From: JAOTVV01 sp041602035
Lineage (GTDB): Bacteria; Gemmatimonadota; Gemmatimonadetes; Gemmatimonadales; GWC2-71-9
Length of the DNA: 64,000 nucleotides
NCBI GenBank assembly: GCA_041602035.1
Contig: JBFIHA010000006.1
Location: 112,106-176,105 of the forward strand
Reading direction: 5' to 3'
The notes beneath the pieces were generated by a model. It was given only the letters and a program-made list of their open reading frames with translations. It did not search any database and was not told the DNA's origin. The position numbers and the translations under genes were made by a program. Of the stretch, positions 17,255 through 23,944 are shown piece by piece. Positions within the stretch are counted from its first letter, which is position 1. The number at the start of each line of letters is the position of its first letter.

Positions 17255-17464
17255 CTACCCGAGTGTGATGACGTTCTGTGCAGCGGGGCCTTTGTCCCCT
17301 TCTACTATCTCGAACTCCACCTGCTGCCCTTCTTTCAACGACTTGAAGCCCTCACCCTCGATGGCCGAAAAATGGACGAAGCAGTCCTTTTCACCGTTCT
17401 CGGGGGTGATGAAGCCGTAGCCCTTCTTGTCGTTGAACCATTTGACCGTGCCGTTCATGCGCAT
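17255..17464 (-). CDS. csp: Cold-shock domain protein
   Basis: A 69-residue single cold-shock domain, an RNA chaperone that binds single-stranded nucleic acid. RNP1 is GYGFITPE and RNP2 is DCFVHFSAI; TVKWFNDKKG opens the domain. The ATG at 17464 follows AAGGAG at good spacing. A GTG three codons earlier overlaps that SD and is rejected. The gene is monocistronic, convergent with the ATP-grasp gene and divergent from the metallophosphoesterase gene. Cys in EKDCFV replaces the usual hydrophobic residue, a common variant. Confidence 0.97.
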   Translation of the reverse strand: MRMNGTVKWFNDKKGYGFITPENGEKDCFVHFSAIEGEGFKSLKEGQQVEFEIVEGDKGPAAQNVITLG

Positions 17465-17642
17465 CTCAGGCACTCCTTGCGAAACGGTACCATCCTGAGC
17501 CCAACGCGTGCCAACCGCTCCCGTCCGCTAACGTAGTCCTCGGCGCAAGGGTCCGGAAGAGAGGCCCAACTCCTCGTGGACCGCTTGCGGCGGTTGAGGT
17601 CATCCCTACCTTCACAGCAACTCTGGAAATGGAGAACCTACC

Positions 17643-18554
17643 GTGCAGCGCCGAGATTTCGTCCAGGCAGCGGCGGCTGGTGCGGTCTCCCTGGGTCTCT
17701 CACCCGCACCGCTCAGCGGAGTCGACGACTCCTTCACGTTCGTGCACCTCGCCGACCCGCACATCCAGCCGGAACTTCGCGCGTCGGAAGGGTGCCGGCA
17801 GTGTTTTCAGCACGTCAATGCCCTGAAGCCCGACTTCGCCATCAGTGGCGGTGATCTCGTCTTCGACGTCATGGAAACGGGCCGTCGCCGGGCCGACATG
17901 CTGTTCGACCTGTATCGTCAGACGGCCGCGGCACTCGACATGCCCCTGTACGACGTCATCGGCAATCACGATGTGCTCGGAATCGACCCCGCCAGCCCGG
18001 TTCCCTACTCCGACCCACTCTTCGGCAAGAAGCTCTACGAAGACCGTATCGGTCCGCGCCACTACTTCTTCGACCACAAGGGATGGCGATTCGTCGTCCT
18101 CGATTCGATCGGTACGGGACCGAACCCCAAGGACGGCTACTACGGGCTGATCGACGAGGCGCAAGTGGAGTGGTTGGGATCGGTACTGGAGGGCGCCGGA
18201 GCCGGAACGCCCATCGTCGTCGCAACCCATATACCGGTTCTCACCGCCTTCATGGCCTATGCCCGGGGGACGACGGTCGCACCGCCGCGGAGCGTGGTGG
18301 TGACCAATGGCAAGGAGATCATGGAGTTGTTGCGCCGCTTCCACGTGAAAGCGGTCCTGCAGGGCCACACGCATGTGCGGGAGATCATCGAGTATCAGGG
18401 CTGCAAGTACATCACGTCGGGGGCCGTGAGCGGCAACTGGTGGAAAGGCGCACGCATGGGCCACCCCGAGGGGTTCGGCCTGCTCACGGTGCGGGGAGGG
18501 GAGGTCGAGTGGGAGTACCGGCTGTACGGATTCAAGGCGGAATCTGAGCCGTAG
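17643..18554 (+). CDS. Tat-exported calcineurin-like metallophosphoesterase
   Basis: A 303-residue phosphoesterase. The N-terminus MQRRDFVQAAAAGAVSLG is a short Tat signal. Metal-binding motifs are in order: HLADPH, SGGDLVFD, GNHDV, VATHIPV and QGHTHV. These fit the CpdA/Icc-like group of dinuclear metal phosphodiesterases and phosphatases. The start is GTG at 17643, preceded by GGAG at 8 bases. The substrate cannot be told from sequence. It is monocistronic, and its end faces the H1-like gene. Confidence 0.92.
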   Translation: MQRRDFVQAAAAGAVSLGLSPAPLSGVDDSFTFVHLADPHIQPELRASEGCRQCFQHVNALKPDFAISGGDLVFDVMETGRRRADMLFDLYRQTAAALDMPLYDVIGNHDVLGIDPASPVPYSDPLFGKKLYEDRIGPRHYFFDHKGWRFVVLDSIGTGPNPKDGYYGLIDEAQVEWLGSVLEGAGAGTPIVVATHIPVLTAFMAYARGTTVAPPRSVVVTNGKEIMELLRRFHVKAVLQGHTHVREIIEYQGCKYITSGAVSGNWWKGARMGHPEGFGLLTVRGGEVEWEYRLYGFKAESEP

Positions 18555-18634
18555 GCAGCGAAGAAGCCGCCACGGGGTGGAGGCGCCCGTCCTGGCCGCC
18601 CTCCCCCACCCCATCCGGTTCGGCCAGCAGGACG

Positions 18635-18985
18635 CTACTTCTTCTTCGTTCCCTTCGTCTTCGTTCCCTTCCTCTTCGTTCCTTTTCTCTTCGTTCCCTT
18701 CTTCTTCGCACGGCCCTTCGTCGCGCCGCCACGAGCCTTGCGTGCGGCGACCCCGGCGGCCACGGCGACGCCCGCAGCAGCGGCCGCGGCACCAGCGGCC
18801 GTGAGTGCCTTCCGGACTTTCTTCTTTCGGCGGGTCGACTTCGCCGCTTTCACCTTCTTCTTCACCGCCTTCGCCGCACGGCGGGCCCCAGCCTGCGTGC
18901 GCTTGCCGGCCGTCGTGGCCGCGCGTCTGGCACGCTTCACTCCTCGCCGCACCGCCTTCTTCGCCTTGGTCGTCCTGCTCGCCAT
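18635..18985 (-). CDS. Lys/Ala-rich histone H1-like DNA-binding protein
   Basis: A 116-residue protein made almost entirely of Lys, Arg, Ala, Gly and Thr. The N-terminal half (TTKAKKAVRRGVKRARRAA) and middle (AAKAVKKKVKAAK) resemble histone H1 C-terminal tails. A hydrophobic Ala/Val run (ALTAAGAAAAAAGVAVAAG) interrupts it, and the C-terminus is a pentapeptide repeat, KGTKx. ATG at 18985 is chosen because GGGGGAG sits 5-6 bases upstream; an earlier ATG overlaps that SD. The role as nucleoid or nucleic-acid binder is inferred from composition. The hydrophobic run could instead insert into membranes. Confidence 0.75.
   Translation of the reverse strand: MASRTTKAKKAVRRGVKRARRAATTAGKRTQAGARRAAKAVKKKVKAAKSTRRKKKVRKALTAAGAAAAAAGVAVAAGVAARKARGGATKGRAKKKGTKRKGTKRKGTKTKGTKKK
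18644..18703 (-). repeat. Four 15-bp tandem repeats coding KGTKx
   Basis: Four imperfect 15-base units at the 3' end of the H1-like gene encode the pentapeptide repeat. Differences between units change the fifth residue (Thr, Arg, Arg, Lys) or are silent. Confidence 0.8.
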
Positions 18986-19026
18986 GGTCTCCCCCATCGT
19001 TCCCGAGTGTCGAATGGTCTCACCCT

Positions 19027-19056
19027 AACATACCCGTCCCGCGCACAGCCGGTCAG
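19027..19056 (-). promoter_or_regulatory. Candidate sigma70-type promoter of the H1-like gene
   Basis: On the minus strand CTGACC (19051-19056) and TATGTT (19027-19032) are separated by 18 bases. Transcription would begin about 35 bases before the ATG of the H1-like gene. The -35 overlaps the 3' end of the upstream peptidase gene. Four of six bases match at each element. Confidence 0.3.
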
Positions 19057-21341
19057 GGCCGGGGGCCGGCGGGGAGATTTTCCTGCAAATAACGGGTCAA
19101 CAGCCCGTAGACGTGCCGCGTCGTGCCCCGGCCCTCGAAAATCCCGTGCGATCGATTCGGATACGCCATCATGGTGAAGTGCTTGCCATGTTCGATCAGC
19201 GTGTTCACCAGCGCTTCCGTGCCTTGGTAGTGCACATTGTCGTCCCCCGTCCCATGCACCAGCAGCAGATTACCCTCGAGGCCCTCAGCAAACGTGATCG
19301 GCGATCCCTGCTCGTACGCGTCGGGCGTCTCGGCCGGTAAACCCGTGTACCGCTCCTGGTAAATCGTGTCGTAATAGCGCATGTCGGGGACCGGCGCCAC
19401 GGCCATGCCGGTGTGGTAGATGTCGGGATAACGAAACATCGCGTTCAGCGTGCTGGACCCGCCGCCGCTCCATCCCCAGATGCCGATGCGATCCGGATCG
19501 ACGAACGGAAAGCTGTCGACAATGGCACGGACACCCATGGCCTGATCGCGCGACGTGAGCACACCGATCTTCTGGTAAACCGACTTTCGCCACACTCGGC
19601 CTCGTGGCACCGGCGTGCCGCGATTGTCGAGGCTCATGACCAGGTACCCCAGGTCGGCGAGGTACTGGTGCCACAGCATCAGCGTGCCGCCCCATCGATC
19701 GGTGACCGTCGTCCCCCAGGGCTCGCCGTACACGTAGAACAGGACCGGCCACTTCTTGGACGGGTCGAAGTCGCTCGGCTTCATCAGCCAACCGTCTAAG
19801 ACCGCGCCGTCGACCGTGCGCACGCGGAAGAACTCCGTGGGGTGCCGTTTGACGGCAGCGACCTTGGCGCGGAGTTCTGCGTTGTCTGCGAGCGTTCGCA
19901 CGGTCCGGTGCGACGGGAGCTCCACCAGCGTGATCTCGGGCGGGGTTTCGGTCGTCGAGAACGTGTGAAAGGCCCACCGCCCGTCTGGCGAGACGTCGTA
20001 CGCGTGCCAGCCCGGGCGACTGGGTGACAGCCGTTCGGGTTTGCCCGAACCCGCGAGACGGGCACGATACAGGTAGCGACGAGTGGGCTCGTCCGGCGAG
20101 GCGATGTAGTACACCCACCCGTTGCGTCCGTCGAGCAGTTCGATACTCATGACGTCCGTGTTGGGCGGCGTGACCGCCTTCAGCCCCCGTCCATCACGAT
20201 TGAGGGTATACAGCCGCCGCCAGCCGTCCCGCTCGCTCACCCACGTGAGCTGCCGCCCATCGTTGAGCCAGTGAAGATCATCGACGACGTCGACCCAGGC
20301 GGTCTCAGTCTCGGTGAGGAGAGTCCGAACGGTGCCGGTGGTTGCATTACCCAGCATCACCGTGAGGGTATTCTGGAGGCGATTGAGATGCTGCAGGACG
20401 AGCTCGTCGGAGCGTGCCGCCCATTCCATCCGTGCGAGGTAGTAGTTCCTGGAGTCTCCCTCCACGCGGAGCCACGTCGTTGCGCCTCCGGCGGCCGCGA
20501 CGACGCCCACCCGGACCGCCGAGTTGGTCGTGCCCGCCTTGGGATACTGAATGGGAATCGTGTACGAGTACAGGGAGTCCGTCGTGTTGAGCAGTAGGAA
20601 ATCGCGGACGCCGCTGGCATCGAGCTGCCAGTACGCGATCTTGGTCCCGTCCGGACTCCAGCGGAATCCGTCAGCCGGCGTGGTCGATCCAAAGAAGAAC
20701 TCTTCCTCGTACACCCAGTCAAAACGCCCGTTGAGAACGGTGCGCGATCCGTCGGAGGTCAGCCGGGTCTCCTCTCCGCTGTCGAGATCCTGGACATAGA
20801 TGTCGTTCTCGCTCACATAGGCCACACGTGTACCGTCAGGCGAGAATTTGGCATACATCAGGGACGAACCCGGCCGGCTGGTCCCCACCTGCCGCAGGCG
20901 GCCCGTGGATCGATCGAGCACCCAGTAATCGCCGCGCGTGTTGGATCGCCACACACGACGCGAGTTGGTGAAGATGAGAAGCCGGGTGCCGTCGTCCGAC
21001 CACCGGTACTCCTGGATCGTCATTGGCCGATCGAGTCCGGTGGGCACGAGGGCCGACGCACTCACCATCACGTCCGAGGCAGCGGTGGCGGGATCGTGCC
21101 GAACGATGTCGATTCCGCCGCGAACTGTCGTGGACGGTTCGAGCGTGGTGTACGTCCCGTCCTCGAGCCAGCGGACCTGCCCTAATCCCCGAGGGAAGAA
21201 CTCGCCGGAGGCGAACAGGCCGTCGAGGGTGAGCGGCGTGACCTCCTGTGCGTCGAGCGGGTGGGAAACGCTCAGCACGAGCGTGAGGGTCAGCACCCAA
21301 TTAGCGGTCGTACGAATCGGCGTGATAAGGAGTGGATTCAT
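19053..21341 (-). CDS. Secreted dipeptidyl-peptidase IV-type S9 peptidase
   Basis: A 762-residue prolyl-oligopeptidase-family exopeptidase. A Sec signal peptide (hydrophobic LTLTLVLSVSHPLDA) is followed by a beta-propeller domain with the DPP-IV substrate-recognition motif DWVYEEE near residue 205. The C-terminal alpha/beta-hydrolase has GWSGGGSS (nucleophile Ser about 624), Asp in HGTGDDNVHY and His in NRSHGIF. DPP-IV usually has GWSYGG; the Gly variant is odd but keeps the nucleophile elbow. It follows a C39-like protease gene across a 62-base gap filled by a tandem repeat. Likely periplasmic peptide scavenging. Confidence 0.94.
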   Translation of the reverse strand: MNPLLITPIRTTANWVLTLTLVLSVSHPLDAQEVTPLTLDGLFASGEFFPRGLGQVRWLEDGTYTTLEPSTTVRGGIDIVRHDPATAASDVMVSASALVPTGLDRPMTIQEYRWSDDGTRLLIFTNSRRVWRSNTRGDYWVLDRSTGRLRQVGTSRPGSSLMYAKFSPDGTRVAYVSENDIYVQDLDSGEETRLTSDGSRTVLNGRFDWVYEEEFFFGSTTPADGFRWSPDGTKIAYWQLDASGVRDFLLLNTTDSLYSYTIPIQYPKAGTTNSAVRVGVVAAAGGATTWLRVEGDSRNYYLARMEWAARSDELVLQHLNRLQNTLTVMLGNATTGTVRTLLTETETAWVDVVDDLHWLNDGRQLTWVSERDGWRRLYTLNRDGRGLKAVTPPNTDVMSIELLDGRNGWVYYIASPDEPTRRYLYRARLAGSGKPERLSPSRPGWHAYDVSPDGRWAFHTFSTTETPPEITLVELPSHRTVRTLADNAELRAKVAAVKRHPTEFFRVRTVDGAVLDGWLMKPSDFDPSKKWPVLFYVYGEPWGTTVTDRWGGTLMLWHQYLADLGYLVMSLDNRGTPVPRGRVWRKSVYQKIGVLTSRDQAMGVRAIVDSFPFVDPDRIGIWGWSGGGSSTLNAMFRYPDIYHTGMAVAPVPDMRYYDTIYQERYTGLPAETPDAYEQGSPITFAEGLEGNLLLVHGTGDDNVHYQGTEALVNTLIEHGKHFTMMAYPNRSHGIFEGRGTTRHVYGLLTRYLQENLPAGPRP

Positions 21342-21342
21342 C

Positions 21343-21392
21343 GTAACTCTACGAATTGGGGTGTTGTGTAACTCTACGATTTAGGGTGTTGT
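21343..21392. repeat. Two tandem 25-bp repeats before the S9 peptidase start
   Basis: Two adjacent 25-base units, each starting GTAACTCTACGA and ending GGGTGTTGT, with two mismatches. They fill most of the 62-base gap between the C39-like gene and the S9 peptidase gene and end one base before its start codon. The segment is noticeably more AT-rich than its surroundings. Confidence 0.85.
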
Positions 21393-21403
21393 CGAACGCG
21401 CGC

Positions 21404-22237
21404 TCAGGCTCCCGTCGCGCGGTTCAATAGACGGCGAGCGAGTATGGCGCGCGCACGACCCACAGCGGCGTCCGCCGCCGGCACATCGAGTCCGTAGGTG
21501 TCTGCCACGAAGCGTAGCCACCGGAGCACCGTCCTGGCCTTGGATCGGCTGCCGCCCGAGTTGGTGTCGGCGACGGTGTCGAGCAACGCAAGCTCGTACC
21601 TGCCGAAAAACTCGCCGGGACTGACGGAGCCCCCGACGCTGCCCGGGAATCCTGCGGGGCGACACAGATTCAACGCATCGTCCACGTATCGGTCCCATTC
21701 GGCCACCACCGGACGGTTTTCCCATTCCTGCAGGAACCTGGCCCGCGCCACCGTGAACCGCGGTCGGGTGTGCGCCAGGGCGCGGGGGACGACAGGATGC
21801 AGATCGTAGATGGGAGTCCCGCGTCGCGATCGGCGTCCGGGCCGATAGGCCAACAACTCGCGTAGGAACTCCCACGGGATGATTCGAAATATCGACGGAT
21901 GCCGGCTGTCGAGGATGACATAGGTGTCGTCCTCTTCGTACACCGCCGTGACCCAGTGATCCCACTGTTCGATGCACAGCAGGACGGGTACGCCGTTGCC
22001 GAGTTGCTGGTTGAGCACACGTCGCGTGGCGTCCGCATCGCGGCGCCGTACCGTCCCGAGCACACAGCCAAACCGGTCGGCGGCCCGCTCCAGCTCGGAT
22101 TCGTCCGTCCCATGTTCGTTGGTGCCCGCAATCCGCGCAATGGCATCCTCGTCCGCACGAATGCCCAACGCCAACAGCGCGTACTTGAGCGCAAACGGGC
22201 CGCACAGCCACGAGTTCGGTTGCGTGTAGATGCTCAT
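21404..22237 (-). CDS. C39-like cysteine protease domain protein
   Basis: A 277-residue protein with the papain/C39 layout: oxyanion Gln and nucleophile Cys in QPNSWLCGPFAL (Gln6, Cys12), His in WDHWVTAVY near residue 94 and Asp in YVILDSRHP near residue 110. The second half (about 150-277) is a helical region of unknown type. There is no signal peptide, so it is likely cytoplasmic, unlike usual bacteriocin C39 exporters, and no ABC transporter is attached. It precedes the S9 peptidase gene on the same strand and may be co-transcribed. Whether it is an active peptidase is untested. Confidence 0.72.
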   Translation of the reverse strand: MSIYTQPNSWLCGPFALKYALLALGIRADEDAIARIAGTNEHGTDESELERAADRFGCVLGTVRRRDADATRRVLNQQLGNGVPVLLCIEQWDHWVTAVYEEDDTYVILDSRHPSIFRIIPWEFLRELLAYRPGRRSRRGTPIYDLHPVVPRALAHTRPRFTVARARFLQEWENRPVVAEWDRYVDDALNLCRPAGFPGSVGGSVSPGEFFGRYELALLDTVADTNSGGSRSKARTVLRWLRFVADTYGLDVPAADAAVGRARAILARRLLNRATGA

Positions 22238-22346
22238 GATGACGTTCCAAAGTTACCAAGCGCGGCACCGGATGTGGGATGCCGGGTGCGGTTGCCACAT
22301 CAGGGCCGTGACGCCAAGATTCGCGATCCGCTCACAGGAGTACCCA

Positions 22347-23339
22347 ATGCCCATCATGGTGACTCTGGTGGTCGTGTCCCTCCTTCCGATCTCGCCGCTT
22401 GCGGACACATCCATCCAGAACTCCGTCGACATTCGGGAGTGGCTCGTCCCCTGGGAGGCCTCCCGCCCACGCGACCCGTACGTCGGACCGGACGGGAAGG
22501 TGTGGTTCGTCGGCCAGCGCACGGACTACGTCGCGTCGCTCGACCCGACGACCGGGACGTTCACGCGGTTCGAGCTCGAGCCCGGGACCGGCCCCCACAA
22601 CCTGATCGTCGACAGCCGCGGCATGGTGTGGTACGCCGGCAATCGGAACGCGCACATCGGCAGGCTCGATCCGTCGACCGGAGCCATCACCAAGTTCCCC
22701 ATGCCGGACCCGGCGGCCCGCGACCCGCACACGCTCGTGTTCGACCCGGACGGCGACATCTGGTTCACCGTGCAGGGCGGGAACTTCGTGGGGACGCTCG
22801 ACGTCGAATCCGGGAGTGTGCGGCTCGTCGCGGTCCCCACCCCACAGGCCCGCCCCTACGGCATCAAGGTGGACCCCGGCGGCCGGCCCTGGATCGTGCT
22901 GTTCGGCACGAACAAGATCGCGACGGTCGATCCCGGCACGATGGCGCTCCGGGAGTACGTGCTGCCGCGGGCCGAAGCGCGCCCCCGCCGGCTGGAGCTC
23001 ACCCCCGACGGCGGCGTATGGTACGTCGATTACGCCGCGGGGTTCCTGGGCCGGATGGATCCGGAATCCGGGGACGTCCGAGAGTGGCCCGCTCCGAGTG
23101 GGCGATCGTCCAGACCATACGGCACCGCGCTGGATCACCGCGGTCGCATGTGGTTCGTCGAGTCCGGCCCCGATCCCAACCAGTTCGTGGCGTTTGATCC
23201 GGCGCGAGAGGCCTTCTTCGGCATCACCGCAATTCCGAGCGGTGGCGGCACGGTGCGCCACATGTACTTCGATCCCACCACCCGGGCGATCTGGTTCGGC
23301 ACCGACACCAATTACATCGGACGGGTAATCGTCCCGTGA
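22347..23339 (+). CDS. Exported beta-propeller, virginiamycin-B-lyase/SMP-30-like
   Basis: A 330-residue protein with a short signal peptide (MVTLVVVSLLPISPLA) and about six repeats of the pattern DPDGDIWFT, seen as GPDGKVWFV, DSRGMVWYA, DPGGRPWIV, TPDGGVWYV and DHRGRMWFV. This is the NHL/Vgb-lyase propeller signature. True Vgb lyases use His and Glu at set blades; I cannot confirm catalysis, and many relatives are non-enzymatic. ATG at 22347 follows CAGGAG. Its stop overlaps the start of the next gene by 4 bases, so the propeller and the CxxCH protein are made together. Confidence 0.85.
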   Translation: MPIMVTLVVVSLLPISPLADTSIQNSVDIREWLVPWEASRPRDPYVGPDGKVWFVGQRTDYVASLDPTTGTFTRFELEPGTGPHNLIVDSRGMVWYAGNRNAHIGRLDPSTGAITKFPMPDPAARDPHTLVFDPDGDIWFTVQGGNFVGTLDVESGSVRLVAVPTPQARPYGIKVDPGGRPWIVLFGTNKIATVDPGTMALREYVLPRAEARPRRLELTPDGGVWYVDYAAGFLGRMDPESGDVREWPAPSGRSSRPYGTALDHRGRMWFVESGPDPNQFVAFDPAREAFFGITAIPSGGGTVRHMYFDPTTRAIWFGTDTNYIGRVIVP

Positions 23340-23890
23340 CCGCGGTGCGCACACTCGCCGTCGGGATGCTCGCGGCGGTGGCCATCGCCGCCGCCTACGG
23401 CGATGGGCCGCCGCCCGGTCACACCGGCGGGTTCGGCGAGCCCACGTGCCGATACTGCCACGCGGACAAACCACTGAACGATCCGGGTGGCGCCGCTGCG
23501 ATCCTCGGCCTACCGGAGGCCTTCCAGCCGGGCACGACGTACGAGCTCACTGTGGCCGTCACCCGACCGGGGCTCGCACGCGCCGGGTTTCAACTCGCGG
23601 CCCGCTCATCGCGGTCCGAGGGCTCAGTGGTCCAAGCCGGTGAGTTCCGCGCTCCCGGACCGGAGATGACCATCGTGCGCCACGAGGGCATCGCGTACCT
23701 GCAGCATACCCCCGACGGCACCCAAACGGCTCGGCCGGACACAGCGGTGTGGTCGCTCGAGTGGACCGCACCGCAGGCATCGGCCCTGGTGACCTTCCAC
23801 CTCGCGGCGAACGCATCCAACGACGACGGCTCCGAGTTCGGGGATTTCGTCTACGTGGTGGAGCGGAAGGCGGCGGCGGCGCGACGATAA
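23336..23890 (+). CDS. Exported CxxCH protein with reelin-like/choice-of-anchor-V domain
   Basis: A 184-residue protein with an N-terminal signal (LAVGMLAAVAIAAAYG) and one haem c motif CRYCH near residue 40, preceded by GHTGGFGEPT. A beta-sandwich region containing RAGFQLAARS follows, as in the choice-of-anchor V/reelin-like family whose members carry CxxCH near the N-terminus. The GTG start at 23336 overlaps the propeller stop. It likely binds one haem in the periplasm or at the surface. The pairing with a propeller suggests a secreted redox or ligand-binding complex; this is inference. Confidence 0.8.
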   Translation: MTAVRTLAVGMLAAVAIAAAYGDGPPPGHTGGFGEPTCRYCHADKPLNDPGGAAAILGLPEAFQPGTTYELTVAVTRPGLARAGFQLAARSSRSEGSVVQAGEFRAPGPEMTIVRHEGIAYLQHTPDGTQTARPDTAVWSLEWTAPQASALVTFHLAANASNDDGSEFGDFVYVVERKAAAARR

Positions 23891-23892
23891 AA

Positions 23893-23924
23893 GCCGGGGC
23901 TGACCCCGGTGGGTCAGCCCCGGC
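23893..23924. terminator. Strong hairpin, intrinsic terminator on the minus strand
   Basis: Perfect 14-base stem GCCGGGGCTGACCC / GGGTCAGCCCCGGC with a tetraloop. On the minus strand it is followed by TTTTAT, giving an intrinsic terminator for the lipoprotein gene ending at 23945. On the plus strand it follows the CxxCH gene by two bases. Confidence 0.9.
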
Positions 23925-23944
23925 TCCCTGCCTGCCAATCTGTG

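Noticed and set aside
21343..21392. Tandem 25-bp units as a CRISPR remnant
   Set aside because: The two units are directly adjacent with no spacer and no cas gene is nearby.
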